64,000 nucleotides of DNA from positions 62,001 through 126,000 of the forward strand of contig JAKSDK010001806.1 in NCBI GenBank assembly GCA_022360095.1, in the 5' to 3' direction. The position numbers and the translations under genes were made by a program. The notes below the pieces were generated by a model. It was not told where the DNA came from, did no database searches, and saw only the letters and a list, made by a program, of their open reading frames with translations. This document shows, piece by piece, positions 51,266 to 60,976 of this stretch; position 1 is the first letter of the stretch; each line of letters opens with the position of its first letter. The stretch is from Phycisphaerales bacterium. GTDB lineage: Bacteria > Planctomycetota > Phycisphaerae > UBA1845 > UTPLA1.

Positions 51266-53010
51266 CGATAGCGACACTGGGCCGACTCAGGCTGCGCCAA
51301 TGTAAACCGTATGCCGCCGCTCCCGTCGTGTTGCTTGCGATTCTGGGGGGGATCGCGGGTTGCGCCGCTTGGCGCGGCGAGTTGAGCCCAGCCCATAACC
51401 GGCGTCTTGAAACGCATCTCCGGAACATCCACCGGGCGGATCTAAGATCTCTGTCAACTGATCGGCCGCGCACGATCGAGGACGAAATCGACACGGTCAA
51501 ACAGCGGCGGGAAACGAAGGTTCCCACATCCGCGCCGGCCTCTGTCGCGCTGTCGGTTGAAGACCTTCGCCTGAAGACGCTTCGGAATAACCTTGACTTG
51601 AACGTCGTTTTTCTTGATCCGACACTTGCGCAGACGTTCGTCAGCGAGGAAAAAGCCAAATTCGACGCCACGATTTTCGGGGGCGTTGACTACAAGCGCC
51701 AGGATTTGCCCCGACTGGATTCCGATCTGGTGGATCTTGATGGCAGTAGCGACGCGCTTGACGGTGAGGTCGTCAAGCTGACCAGGATCGAACAAACCAA
51801 AGACAAGCTGACCCTCGACGCGGGCATCGAAGTCCCCCTGCCGACGGGCGGCAAACTCAAGCTCCGCAGCGTCTTCGATGAGGAAAACAAGCTTGCCCCG
51901 GAGCGCTTCGAGCAATTCGTCTCCAGCCTGAAGTTCTCATACAGCCAGCCGTTGCTCCGGAATGCAGGGATTGAGGCGAATACGGCGTCGATCCGCATTG
52001 CCCGGCTTGATGCTCAAGCGGTTGGCGCAAGAACCAAGCTGACTGCGATCCGTGTGCTCGCCGGCGCAGAAAAAGCTTACTGGCGCACCTATGGTGCTCA
52101 GAAAATGCTTGAAGTCCGAATACAACAGTACGATCTTGCTTTCGACAATCTGGAATTCGTTCGCAAGCGAGTCGAACAGGGCCTTTCCCCCAAGATCGAA
52201 ATCGTCCGTGCAGAGGTTGGCGTCGCCCGTCGGTTGGAAGCGCTGATCATGTCCGAAACGAATCTCCGCATACAGCAGCGTGAGTTAAAGCGCATTCTCA
52301 ACGAAAACGGCATGCCCATTGATTCTCCTACGGCCATCAACATCATCTCGCCGCCTCAATTGCTGCGTTTTATGTTCGAACGCGAGAAGATGACGGCGGA
52401 TGCACTGGCGAATCGTATGGAAATGCTCGAACTAGAGCTGAAACTGGCGGCGGATGCGATCAAGATTGACTTGGCTCGCAACAAGGCGCTTCCGCTGTTC
52501 GTCCTCGATTTTGAGTATGGCATCCTCGACCGTCAGGCATCGATGGGAAGTGCCTGGCAGCGGATGTGGGACTTTGACGACACCGAGTTCCGCGTCGGGC
52601 TGCGCGGAGAGATTCCCGTGACGAACGATGCCCGGGAGGCACGATTGCGCCGTGCCATTCTTGCAAGATCCCAACGGATGGCCACCGGCGCCCAACGCGA
52701 GTTGGCCATCAAGCAAGATGTGTACGACGCGCTCGACGTCCTGGACCAGAACTGGCAACGAATCCTTGCCGCTCGGCAAAATGTCATCGTTTCGGGGGTC
52801 AACTACGAAGTGGAGTTGAAGCAGTTCAACGAAGGCCTGAGAACGATGCGCGAGGTGTTGGAAGTGCTCACCCAACTCGGCGAAGCCCAGATTCGTGAAG
52901 TCAAAGCGATTGTGGCTTATCAGGTCGCTCAGATCGACCTTGCCTTCGCGACCGGAACGTTGTTGGGGTATGCCGGTACGGATTTCACGCCGATCCCTCT
53001 CACCGAATGA
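51262..53010 (+). CDS. TolC-family outer-membrane efflux lipoprotein
   Basis: The 582-residue protein overlaps the adaptor gene by four bases. The leader ends LGGIAGC, a lipobox, so it is probably an outer-membrane lipoprotein. The body shows two long alpha-helical hairpins with the outer-membrane-efflux pattern (SYSQPLLRNAGIEANTASIR, ARLDAQAVGART, LRRAILARSQRM, AIKQDVYDALDVLDQNWQRI). It completes a tripartite type I secretion or efflux system. No RTX-type substrate or protease gene lies nearby. Confidence 0.85.
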   Translation: MTIATLGRLRLRQCKPYAAAPVVLLAILGGIAGCAAWRGELSPAHNRRLETHLRNIHRADLRSLSTDRPRTIEDEIDTVKQRRETKVPTSAPASVALSVEDLRLKTLRNNLDLNVVFLDPTLAQTFVSEEKAKFDATIFGGVDYKRQDLPRLDSDLVDLDGSSDALDGEVVKLTRIEQTKDKLTLDAGIEVPLPTGGKLKLRSVFDEENKLAPERFEQFVSSLKFSYSQPLLRNAGIEANTASIRIARLDAQAVGARTKLTAIRVLAGAEKAYWRTYGAQKMLEVRIQQYDLAFDNLEFVRKRVEQGLSPKIEIVRAEVGVARRLEALIMSETNLRIQQRELKRILNENGMPIDSPTAINIISPPQLLRFMFEREKMTADALANRMEMLELELKLAADAIKIDLARNKALPLFVLDFEYGILDRQASMGSAWQRMWDFDDTEFRVGLRGEIPVTNDAREARLRRAILARSQRMATGAQRELAIKQDVYDALDVLDQNWQRILAARQNVIVSGVNYEVELKQFNEGLRTMREVLEVLTQLGEAQIREVKAIVAYQVAQIDLAFATGTLLGYAGTDFTPIPLTE

Positions 53011-53028
53011 GCCACGGCCAATGAACAG

Positions 53029-54093
53029 TCAGGCCGCTACGAGTCGATTGCCCATCTTTACGGCCTCGACGGCCGATTGAGCGCATCCGTCAGCCCCGAG
53101 TTCACGCCAAAGGTCCGTGACGGCTCTTAAGGGTGGCCCACCGATGAGTATTTTCGTTTTCGCGATCTTAGCGTTCTCGCGTACCTTTTCGATAAGCTCT
53201 CCTGCATCGCGGAGCGTCAGTGCTGTGTTGACGGAAAGGGCCACGAGATCGGGGGGGCGGCGTTCGAGTAATTCAATCACGTCGTTCGTCGGTGTATTGG
53301 CGCCCAGGTAGATCACATCCCACCCGTCGATTTCAAAAAGATCGGCGACCATCCGCAAACCGATTTCGTGCAAGTCACCGGGTGTGGAAGTGGCGACCAC
53401 GGTGCGACCCTTGGGTGAGGAGCGATGAAAATGCTGGCGCAACTGGGCCATGAGGGTCTGTGTGATGGCGCTACCGAAATGTTCGTCCGCAACCGTTATC
53501 TCACCACGATGCCACATCCAGCCCAGCCGTGCCTGCGCCGGCGCCAGAATGTGCTCATAGAGGTGAGGCACGGTGACTCCGTCCTGATGTGCCGTCAGGA
53601 TCAACGATTCAGCACGGGATCGATCGCCTTCGAGGATCGCCTCGAGGTATTGCAAGACTTCTTTGGAGGCGCCCTCATCGTCGATTGACATCTCGAAGTC
53701 CGCAGCACTTTTTGAGGGTTCGAGCGCGTCGATCGCGGCGTCAACATGTTCCAACACGGTTCGACTGACGGCGGGCGGCAATTCTTTCGCGAGTACATCC
53801 CTTAGGCAAGTCATGTTCTGACGGAGGTCAACCTCGGCCACGCCGCGCGCCTGGAACGATTGAAGGGCCCACCGAACGGAGTTCGCGAAAAGAGCGGTGC
53901 TTCGAACTGAAACGGACTGCGCAAGCAGGTGGAGCTGCGATGTCGTGTGTCCAATCCAGTCCGCACGCCAGCTCGATCCATAACGGTTCGAGAGCTGCGG
54001 GTTCATTTCCGCATGTTGGTCCACCGTCCAGTTAGCGACCGCTTTCACGACGGATTCGATGGCCAGACTTGTTTGCTTTGCCCCGGCGTTCAT
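53029..54093 (-). CDS. Cobalamin-binding protein with CarH-like photosensor motif
   Basis: The 354-residue protein starts at 54093, with AGGG five to eight bases upstream. The C-terminal half carries a helical B12-binding cap with W194-x9-E204-H205, the exact spacing of the W-x9-EH motif of the CarH/LitR adenosylcobalamin photoreceptors, then a Rossmann B12 domain with D240-x-H242-x2-G245 (DxHxxG; His is the cobalt ligand in base-off binding). The first 150 residues contain no MerR-type helix-turn-helix; they look helical and unknown. The protein probably binds adenosylcobalamin and may respond to light. It is not in an obvious operon: the TolC-type gene is convergent, and the sigma/anti-sigma pair lies 56 bases upstream on the same strand. 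Confidence 0.8.
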   Translation of the reverse strand: MNAGAKQTSLAIESVVKAVANWTVDQHAEMNPQLSNRYGSSWRADWIGHTTSQLHLLAQSVSVRSTALFANSVRWALQSFQARGVAEVDLRQNMTCLRDVLAKELPPAVSRTVLEHVDAAIDALEPSKSAADFEMSIDDEGASKEVLQYLEAILEGDRSRAESLILTAHQDGVTVPHLYEHILAPAQARLGWMWHRGEITVADEHFGSAITQTLMAQLRQHFHRSSPKGRTVVATSTPGDLHEIGLRMVADLFEIDGWDVIYLGANTPTNDVIELLERRPPDLVALSVNTALTLRDAGELIEKVRENAKIAKTKILIGGPPLRAVTDLWRELGADGCAQSAVEAVKMGNRLVAA

Positions 54094-54149
54094 GCGATTC
54101 CCTGAATTCACCATCGCGCGAAAGCACATGGTGTCAGATCAGTACGATG

Positions 54150-54956
54150 CTAACCCTGCACGCTTCCCACGACGAGAAGAGGTCCACCGGATACCACGAC
54201 GCCTCCCGGTTTCTCACGCGTGATCGCAAACACCGTCGGGCGATCGACACGCAGCTTGGCGTCTATGGGGATGATGACCTCTTGCTTGGTACTCACGTCA
54301 AATACGCCTCCGTCAATCGGATTCTTGTCGCGCATCGGATCCACGATCCAGAGTTGGTATTGAGCAGACTTAGGATCATTCGGCGGCAGACCCACGAGTC
54401 GCATGAAGCCGCGCTGATTCGAGTCACTCCACACCACCTCACCTGATACGCTTTCGTAATCAGGCTCCTTGCCTGTCCACGGAGCCCGTACGAGATCGGG
54501 TGTGTCGCGCAGGAAGTCATTGTATTGCCGAGCCACGGGGATTGAGGACGGGCTTTGTGTAGAAAGCACCTGCCACCACCCCAGAACGGCCAGTACCAGG
54601 GAAGCCGCTGCAGCGTACCATCCCAGGCGCCCTCCCCGTTGATACGCAACACGGTCTGTTTTGGTTGCCGTGACGGGACGATCACGACTTTCAGATTGCC
54701 CGCCATCCAGGGTTGTGAAGAACCGTTCCGCATCGGTCACAATCCGATCGCGAAGCGGCCCGGGCATCGCCGCGTCCACGGGCGGCGACATCGCCAAATC
54801 GACGGCGGCGGCCGCCGAATCCAAATGGAACTCGTCGTAGTGTGCATGTGATGCGAGCAAATCGTCCAATTCCTTTACGGCTTCCGTATCGAGCCCTTCC
54901 GTGGCACGATCCGCCAGCAATTGCAGCAGTCTTTCTTCAGCAGAATGGCGGTTCAT
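54150..54956 (-). CDS. Anti-sigma factor, RskA type
   Basis: The 268-residue protein has an N-terminal cytoplasmic part (about 1-108) with a helical domain, one membrane helix at about 110-131 (GWYAAAASLVLAVLGWWQVL) and an extracytoplasmic RskA-type domain marked YQLWIVD...GGVFDV and PTVFAITREKPGG. It holds the cognate ECF sigma factor at the membrane until regulated proteolysis. The start overlaps the sigma gene stop by four bases, so the pair is co-translated. No zinc HxxxCxxC motif is seen. Confidence 0.85.
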   Translation of the reverse strand: MNRHSAEERLLQLLADRATEGLDTEAVKELDDLLASHAHYDEFHLDSAAAAVDLAMSPPVDAAMPGPLRDRIVTDAERFFTTLDGGQSESRDRPVTATKTDRVAYQRGGRLGWYAAAASLVLAVLGWWQVLSTQSPSSIPVARQYNDFLRDTPDLVRAPWTGKEPDYESVSGEVVWSDSNQRGFMRLVGLPPNDPKSAQYQLWIVDPMRDKNPIDGGVFDVSTKQEVIIPIDAKLRVDRPTVFAITREKPGGVVVSGGPLLVVGSVQG

Positions 54957-55579
54957 CCGGCGCCCCCTCCGCTGCGTCTGGCATTGAGTTTCTCACGCAC
55001 CTTCATGAGGCCGCGGCGAACGTGTGTCTTGACCGTGCCAAGCGGAATCCCGAGGCGATCCGCGATGAGCTGATGAGGCCATCCGTGATAAACAGCAAGC
55101 TGCAGGACACTTCGTTGTTCAGGTTTGAGCTGCTCAAGGACTTCCGCCGCCACCGCGGCCTCATCCCGCAATTCGATTTGTCCCTGGTGATCGGGCGCGG
55201 CGATCGGGAGATCCTCGATCGGGACGGCCCCGTGATCATGCCGGCGCGCGTTCCGACGTTGTCGATCGATCAAGCGTCGCCTCGCAACCATGCCCACGAA
55301 CGTCGTCTCCGATGCGATTGAGGGATCAAACCTCGACGCATTTTTCCATAGCTCGATGAAGACTTCCTGCACGGCATCTTCAGCCTCTGAAGGGCTATCG
55401 AGGAATCGGCGCGCGATGGACCAGACAAGACCGCCAAATCGATCGACGCAGGCTGCGACGGCCTCGGTGTTTCCGGCGGCGACTTGCTGAAGAAGAGACT
55501 CGCTCAAACCGAACTCCAGTGGAGCGACGGACGCTTGGGCCGGATTCATCTCCGGAAAGGTGTATTCGATAACGCCCAT
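54953..55579 (-). CDS. ECF sigma factor, SigK type
   Basis: The 208-residue protein has region 2 (VDRFGGLVWSIARRFLDSPS then EAEDAVQEVFIELWK, RRLIDRQRR) and region 4 (LKPEQRSVLQLAVYHGWPHQ then IADRLGIPLGTVKTHVRRGL). An ATG at 55549 is an alternative start. It precedes and overlaps the RskA-type anti-sigma gene, the arrangement of the SigK-RskA group. Targets are unknown; the alpha/beta hydrolase, fasciclin and peroxidase genes nearby are candidates by position only. Confidence 0.9.
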   Translation of the reverse strand: MGVIEYTFPEMNPAQASVAPLEFGLSESLLQQVAAGNTEAVAACVDRFGGLVWSIARRFLDSPSEAEDAVQEVFIELWKNASRFDPSIASETTFVGMVARRRLIDRQRRNARRHDHGAVPIEDLPIAAPDHQGQIELRDEAAVAAEVLEQLKPEQRSVLQLAVYHGWPHQLIADRLGIPLGTVKTHVRRGLMKVREKLNARRSGGGAG

Positions 55580-55672
55580 AAAGCGTCCAAAGCGAGGATC
55601 AGCATCGCCGAATCCACATGGAAACGCAAGACGAACTCGGAGGATCGGTCGGATACTTCAAAGAGGACATTG

Positions 55673-56518
55673 TCAGAACACTCCATCGAGCCAGGCACGT
55701 GTTCGCTCAATCGCGATCTCCTGTTGCTCGAAACGCGTCAGGTCCGACTCCGGGTCAGCCGGACTGTCTGCCCCTGTAGGTTGCTGAAAGTAGAGATGGA
55801 GCCCCTGTGGAATGACGAACTCTGTGGCTTCCGATTGCGACATCTTCGTTCGGAGTTCGACCGGAAAGCCTTCTGGCGGCTCGACGTTATCGAGTTCGGC
55901 CAGTAGGTAATACGCTGGCTGAGTGACCTTCGGAAGCAATTCGTCCGGGTCGACACCGGTCCAGAACGGGGCTCGGGTCGGCGCCCAAAAGACAATCGCG
56001 CCCACTCTCGGTTCTTCGGCGGCCACGAAAGCGGCCATGGTGCCGCCGATGCTGTACCCTCCGACGGCGAGACGATCACGGTCGACTGTTACGTCGAGCT
56101 CGCCGTCGATCGCCTTTTGAATCGCCTGCTTTGCGAGATCGACGTTGCGTCGGTGATAGTTGAAGTCGGTAAAGGTCAGCGGTCGCGAATCCGGGACGAT
56201 CACGACGTAGCCCCAGCTGGCAAGCGTCTCGTGCAGGCTTTGATGGTAGTAAGCCTGAACGTTGGAGCCCGTCACCCAAACAAGGGTAGGACGGGCCCCA
56301 ACGGCACTCAACGGACTAAACAACGTAATTCCGAAAGGCTCCCCATCGGCGCCGTCGGGGACTTCGATGCGCCTCTCGTCAACTCCGAAGGTCCCAAGCA
56401 GAGCTGGCGACTGATCGAAAAAATTCGGCGGCCATGTCGGAAAAATGTTTCCGTCCAAAGAGCAACCTGCGATCAGCAGGATGGGAAGACCAACGGTTGA
56501 CGATCTCGCGAAAGACAT
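55673..56518 (-). CDS. Alpha/beta-hydrolase lipoprotein (dienelactone-hydrolase/chlorophyllase-like)
   Basis: The 281-residue protein starts at 56518 with AGGAAA just upstream. The leader ends LLIAGC, a lipobox. The hydrolase core has RPTLVWVTGSN (oxyanion region), SWGYVVIVPDSR, the nucleophile elbow GYSIGG (Ser), and later Asp and His residues (AELDNVEPP and PQGLHLYF) as the probable triad. It is probably an envelope esterase or polyester hydrolase; the substrate is unknown. It is 93 bases downstream of the start of the sigma gene's neighbour region and on the same strand. Confidence 0.75.
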   Translation of the reverse strand: MSFARSSTVGLPILLIAGCSLDGNIFPTWPPNFFDQSPALLGTFGVDERRIEVPDGADGEPFGITLFSPLSAVGARPTLVWVTGSNVQAYYHQSLHETLASWGYVVIVPDSRPLTFTDFNYHRRNVDLAKQAIQKAIDGELDVTVDRDRLAVGGYSIGGTMAAFVAAEEPRVGAIVFWAPTRAPFWTGVDPDELLPKVTQPAYYLLAELDNVEPPEGFPVELRTKMSQSEATEFVIPQGLHLYFQQPTGADSPADPESDLTRFEQQEIAIERTRAWLDGVF

Positions 56519-56648
56519 ATGGCGGTTTCCTGGAACCCATGAATTCGAGTTGACGTTTGCTATTCTTGTGTTTTCGATCACCAGTGTTTTCGCAGGACCA
56601 AACGGTTTGGATTCAGGGAATCGTCATTTTCACGAACCCTGGGTCCTT

Positions 56649-57641
56649 CTAATGGAGCCGGGTGCCGGTGCATGAAGAAGCCCTGGTGCTTTTCACGCTT
56701 GTGCAATTGCTCCCAAGGTGTGTTGTTGCCGGGCCTTGTGACGTTCGCGTCTTCGGGATCAGCACACCGTCAATGACATGGATGACGCCGTTGGAGGCGT
56801 CGATGTCGACCTTGGCAATTGTGGCGTCATTGACCTTGGGTTTTCCGTCCGACGTGCGAATCCAGACCTCCGACTTCTGGATCGTCCTGGCCTTACCTGC
56901 CCTTAACGCGTCTTCAGCGAAGACTCGGCCGGACACGACGTGGTACTTAAGAATTGAGACAAGTTTTTCTTTGTTCTCAGGTTTCAGCAGGGATTCGAGT
57001 GTTCCCTTGGGCAGTTTCGCAAAGGCTTCGTCCGTGGGCGCGAACACCGTGAACGGACCGTCGCCTTTCAGTGCGTCCACCAGTCCGGCGGCTTTGAGGG
57101 CTGCGGTCAGGGTCTTGAATTTCCCGGCTTTGACGGCCGTTTCCACAATGTCGTCCATGCTCGGCATGATCACGGAGTCGATCACGTGAATGATGCCGTT
57201 GGTGCAGACAATGTCGGTCTTGATGACGTTGGCGGCATCAACCATGACTTTTCCGCCGGCTGTCTTGATGTCAATCTGCTGCCCGTTCACAGTTCCGGCC
57301 TTGGTCATTTTTACCACTTGGGAAGCCTCAACTCTGCCCGGGACCACGTGATAAGTGAGAATCGAAGTCAGTTGTCGACGGTTTTCGGGCTTCAACAGAG
57401 TCTCCAGGGTTTTTTTCGGGAGCTTCGCGAATGCGTCATCCGTCGGAGCGAAGACGGTAAACGGTCCCTTTCCCTTCAATGTTCCAACCAGGTCGGCTTT
57501 GGTTAACGCCGTCGCGAGTGTCTTGAATGATCCCGCGGACACGGCTGTGTCAACAATATCTTTTTGGCCGGCAAGGACTGCGTGTGTGACGGACAATAGG
57601 CCAACGCAGGCGCAAAAACCGCTAAGACTTCTGGTTTTCAT
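56649..57641 (-). CDS. Secreted protein with two fasciclin (FAS1) domains
   Basis: The 330-residue protein starts at 57641 with GGAG ten bases upstream; the frame is open to 57842 but earlier codons precede the signal peptide. A signal peptide (about 1-24) is followed by FAS1 domains at about 25-155 and 160-300, each with [17 protein letters not shown] / [17 protein letters not shown], then LTYHVV/LKYHVV and [18 protein letters not shown] motifs. FAS1 domains mediate adhesion. The C-terminal 20 residues are Thr/Ser-rich. It is divergent from the AraC gene (190 bases between), a likely target. Confidence 0.9.
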   Translation of the reverse strand: MKTRSLSGFCACVGLLSVTHAVLAGQKDIVDTAVSAGSFKTLATALTKADLVGTLKGKGPFTVFAPTDDAFAKLPKKTLETLLKPENRRQLTSILTYHVVPGRVEASQVVKMTKAGTVNGQQIDIKTAGGKVMVDAANVIKTDIVCTNGIIHVIDSVIMPSMDDIVETAVKAGKFKTLTAALKAAGLVDALKGDGPFTVFAPTDEAFAKLPKGTLESLLKPENKEKLVSILKYHVVSGRVFAEDALRAGKARTIQKSEVWIRTSDGKPKVNDATIAKVDIDASNGVIHVIDGVLIPKTRTSQGPATTHLGSNCTSVKSTRASSCTGTRLH

Positions 57642-57832
57642 TTGAGAGTTCTCCAGTTCATTAGTTTCATCGTATTCGAGACAGGGGGACCATCCTCCTG
57701 TATCTGATAGATGCGTTCGTTTCGGAGTGAAATTCAGATGCAGAAAAATCAACCGTCCCAATAAGACAAAAAATGAGTCTGATGTAGAAAGCCAAGGCCG
57801 ACTCCCGTTTAAGAAACAAATGGGGAGTCGTA

Positions 57833-58813
57833 ATGTCGCCAAAGCAGACGATGTTCTTGCCGGATCGTGAGGTTGCGGCCGTTGATCGGCTGAGCGATGC
57901 GATGGGTAATCTTTATGTCAGGACTCTTGGGGTCGGACGGTTCGATCTCGCCGCTCCCTGGGGGATGCGCATTCCGAGGAACCTCGGATGGTTTCATGTG
58001 GTTATCAGGGGGGGCTGCCTCCTGACAGGCGAAGGCGGCGAGACTCGCCAGTCATTGGATCAAGGCGATCTTCTTTTCGTGCCGATCGGCCGGCAGTTCG
58101 TTTTGCGAGACCGTCTTGATAGCCCGTTGACGATCACGCAAGATCCGGTAACGCAGAGTTGTGCGGACCATCGGGTCACGCCGGATTTCGGAAACACGGC
58201 AAAACCCACGACGCTGATTTGCGGTTGGTTTCGGTTCGATGAGGATGCGTTTCATTCGGTATTGCCACCCTTTATCGTCGTCCGAGGTGAACGAAGTCCG
58301 CATGCGGCTCGTATCGACGGCATTCTCCGATTGATTGCCTGCGAATCAGCCTCTCGTGAACCGGGTGCCGCAACGATTCTTAGTCGACTCGTCGAGATCC
58401 TCTTTGTCTTCGCCATACAGGAGTATGTGGCGCATTCCAAGGATATCGAGGGAAGCAGTTTGAAGGCGCTTCTTGACTTGGAGATTGGTCCCGTTTTGCG
58501 GCTCATGCACAGGCAGCCTGAAGAGCCATGGACGGTGGCCTCCCTGGCGGAACGCGTGTCCATGTCACGGTCCGCGTTTGCGGCCCGGTTCTCTTCACTC
58601 GTGGGGCAACCTCCACTCCATTATCTTCACGAATGTCGTATGCGCAAGGCCAGCCATCTGCTTCAAAAGACAAGCGTTGGAATCAAGCAAGTGGCGTCAA
58701 GGGTCGGATACCACTCGGTCCCGGCATTCAGCACGGCTTTCAAGCGCTGGTCCGGCATCGCGCCGGGAAAGTATCGTCATGCAGGCCCGAAGGGCCGGGC
58801 AATCACCGAATGA
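57833..58813 (+). CDS. AraC-family regulator with N-terminal cupin
   Basis: The 326-residue protein has GGGGAG shortly before the ATG. The N-terminal half is a cupin of the AraC-binding Cupin_6 type ([32 protein letters not shown]). The C-terminal half has the two helix-turn-helix units: [20 protein letters not shown] and [20 protein letters not shown], ending [13 protein letters not shown]. Its promoter region is shared with the fasciclin gene on the other strand, which suggests that it regulates that gene or itself. The ligand is unknown. Confidence 0.9.
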   Translation: MSPKQTMFLPDREVAAVDRLSDAMGNLYVRTLGVGRFDLAAPWGMRIPRNLGWFHVVIRGGCLLTGEGGETRQSLDQGDLLFVPIGRQFVLRDRLDSPLTITQDPVTQSCADHRVTPDFGNTAKPTTLICGWFRFDEDAFHSVLPPFIVVRGERSPHAARIDGILRLIACESASREPGAATILSRLVEILFVFAIQEYVAHSKDIEGSSLKALLDLEIGPVLRLMHRQPEEPWTVASLAERVSMSRSAFAARFSSLVGQPPLHYLHECRMRKASHLLQKTSVGIKQVASRVGYHSVPAFSTAFKRWSGIAPGKYRHAGPKGRAITE

Positions 58814-58964
58814 TCCGCGCATATTCAAGAGTCTTTATGATTTGCTTATTCGTCCAGCGGATGCGACCGGTGCGATAGCGCTGCATAGCATTGAGTGAAT
58901 GTGGACGAGACTCGCTCCCGCCTTGCCAGAATGAAATCGCCAGAAAATGAAAGGAGATCGTGTC

Positions 58965-60836
58965 ATGAATAGGATGTCTGGGATTCCGTTTGAATCGGAC
59001 GCGGCCGTGGCTCCAAGCCCTACCTTTCCAAGGCTGTCGTTGGATTGTTGTCGAGCGATCGTTCATTATTCAGCTGCAACGTTATTGCTATTGAGTCTCG
59101 TCTTGTCGACAGGGTGCGAAAACAGCCCTGACGGTGATGCGGGCACACTGAATGCAGCCCTTGCCGATGCTGGGAATGAATCGAACGTCACGGAGCCGGA
59201 GGAGCCGCGCCGAAGTTCGATGGTGCAGCGCCGCCTGCCGCGGCCGGGCGGTGGCGGTCCCCCCCAAGGCGGGGGACATCGCCCGCCGCGTCCAACCGAA
59301 TTCAGAAGCATCGACGGCACCGACAACAATCGCGAAAATCCGCAATGGGGAAGCGCGGGCGTCCCCTTTCTGCGTCTGACGACGGTTGACTATGGCGACG
59401 GAGCCGGATCGCCGAGCGGCGGAGGGCGGGCGAGTGCAAGGGAGATCAGCAATGTCGTTGTTGCCCAGGACGGCTCCGTCCTCAATGCGGCCGGTGTTTC
59501 CGACTTTGTCTGGCAATGGGGACAGTTTCTCGATCATGATATTGATGAAACCCCGGTCGTTGATCCGGCCGAGCCGTTCGATATTCCCGTGCCTGGCGGT
59601 GATCCTTTTTTCGATCCCGATGGTGATGGTGACGTTGTGATCTCATTGGATCGATCGCTCTATGCCGTGGTCGGTGGGGTCCGTCAGCAAATCAATGAGA
59701 TCACGGCCTACATCGACGCGTCCAATGTCTATGGCTCGGACGAAGAGCGAGCGATGGAGTTGAGAACGCTCGACGGTACGGGCCGACTTAAAACGAGCTC
59801 GGGCAACCTGCTTCCATTTAATGAGAACGGCTTCGCCAACGCACCTGATGCGAGTCTCGATACGCTGTTCCTGGCGGGCGACGTTCGAGCCAATGAACAA
59901 GTCGGTCTCACGGCGATGCACACGCTTTTTGTTCGAGAGCACAATTATTGGGCGGGCGAAATCGCCGATGGACACCATGGTCACGGTGGTCCGCGCGACT
60001 CGCAATCGCCTCCATTAAGCGGTGATGAAATCTACGAGCGCGCCCGGGCGATCGTCGCTGCGGAAATGCAAGTCATCACCTACCGTGAGTTCCTGCCCGT
60101 TCTTTTGGGGCCGGACGCGTTGGCCCCGTACGACGGATACAAACCTGATGTGGACGCAGGCATTGCGAACGTGTTCGCCACCGCCGCCTACCGTTTCGGA
60201 CACACGATGCTTTCTCCACAACTGCTACGTCTTGACGCCGACGGCGAGACCATCGATGACGGTGATTTGCCGCTGGCGGAAGCCTTCTTCAGGCCGCAGG
60301 AGATCATCGATCATGGTATCGAATCTCTGCTCAGGGGGCTTGCATCGCAACCGGCTCAGGAAATCGACAACTTCCTTATCGATGCCGTTCGAAATTTTCT
60401 CTTCGGCCCTCCGGGTTCAGGCGGCTTTGATCTGGCTTCATTGAACATTCAGCGCGGACGCGACCACGGTCTCCCGAGTTACAACCAGGTTCGCATCGAT
60501 TACGGGCTCGCACCCGTGACGAGTTTTGCCGAAGTCAATCCGGATGCGGCGATACAAGTCAATCTGGCGGCCGTCTATGATTCGGTGGACGACATTGACG
60601 CTTGGGTCGGCGGTCTTGCGGAGCCTCATTTTGGAAGCGCTCTTGTCGGTGAGACTTTCTTTACGGTTTTCAAGGATCAGTTTGAGCGGCTTCGAGATGG
60701 GGACCGGTTCTGGTACCAGAATCACATGTCTTCTCGTTTGGTCAGGATGGTCGAGGACCAGACTCTGGCGCGCATTATCCGTCGAAATACATCGATTGGA
60801 TCGGAAATTCAGGATAATGTTTTCGTGGTTCCGTAG
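58965..60836 (+). CDS. Animal-type heme peroxidase, membrane-anchored
   Basis: The 623-residue protein starts at 58965, with AAAGGAGA seven bases upstream. A hydrophobic leader ending LVLSTGC at about 58 suggests a lipoprotein with an unusually long N-region. A Pro/Gly-rich linker follows. The catalytic domain has WGQFLDHDID with distal H191, a DGDGD calcium-type loop, AYIDASNVYGSDEE, MHTLFVREHN and AYRFGHTM with proximal H413, then NIQRGRDHGLPSYN. This is the peroxinectin/peroxidasin group, found sporadically in bacteria. It probably oxidises halides or phenols outside the cell. Confidence 0.9.
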   Translation: MNRMSGIPFESDAAVAPSPTFPRLSLDCCRAIVHYSAATLLLLSLVLSTGCENSPDGDAGTLNAALADAGNESNVTEPEEPRRSSMVQRRLPRPGGGGPPQGGGHRPPRPTEFRSIDGTDNNRENPQWGSAGVPFLRLTTVDYGDGAGSPSGGGRASAREISNVVVAQDGSVLNAAGVSDFVWQWGQFLDHDIDETPVVDPAEPFDIPVPGGDPFFDPDGDGDVVISLDRSLYAVVGGVRQQINEITAYIDASNVYGSDEERAMELRTLDGTGRLKTSSGNLLPFNENGFANAPDASLDTLFLAGDVRANEQVGLTAMHTLFVREHNYWAGEIADGHHGHGGPRDSQSPPLSGDEIYERARAIVAAEMQVITYREFLPVLLGPDALAPYDGYKPDVDAGIANVFATAAYRFGHTMLSPQLLRLDADGETIDDGDLPLAEAFFRPQEIIDHGIESLLRGLASQPAQEIDNFLIDAVRNFLFGPPGSGGFDLASLNIQRGRDHGLPSYNQVRIDYGLAPVTSFAEVNPDAAIQVNLAAVYDSVDDIDAWVGGLAEPHFGSALVGETFFTVFKDQFERLRDGDRFWYQNHMSSRLVRMVEDQTLARIIRRNTSIGSEIQDNVFVVP

Positions 60837-60875
60837 CCCGGTATGCTCGGTGACTTTCATGAGGGCAATTCAGAA

Positions 60876-60896
60876 CGAAACCGGCGTTCGGTTTCG
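60876..60896. terminator. Candidate hairpin after the peroxidase gene
   Basis: An 8-bp stem (CGAAACCG with CGGTTTCG) closes a 5-base loop, 40 bases after the peroxidase stop and before the convergent kinase gene end. It lacks a U-tract on either strand, so termination is uncertain. Confidence 0.35.
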
Positions 60897-60976
60897 ACGA
60901 TTGCACGCTTTGTTGATGCAGCCGTGAGAAAGTCACGTCCGGTTTCCAACCGCCCATGGTTTTGATTGCGATCGGC

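Noticed and set aside
49877-51277. 466-codon open frame on the minus strand
   Set aside because: It is antisense to the HlyD-type adaptor gene, which has overlapping start and stop with its neighbours and clear family motifs.
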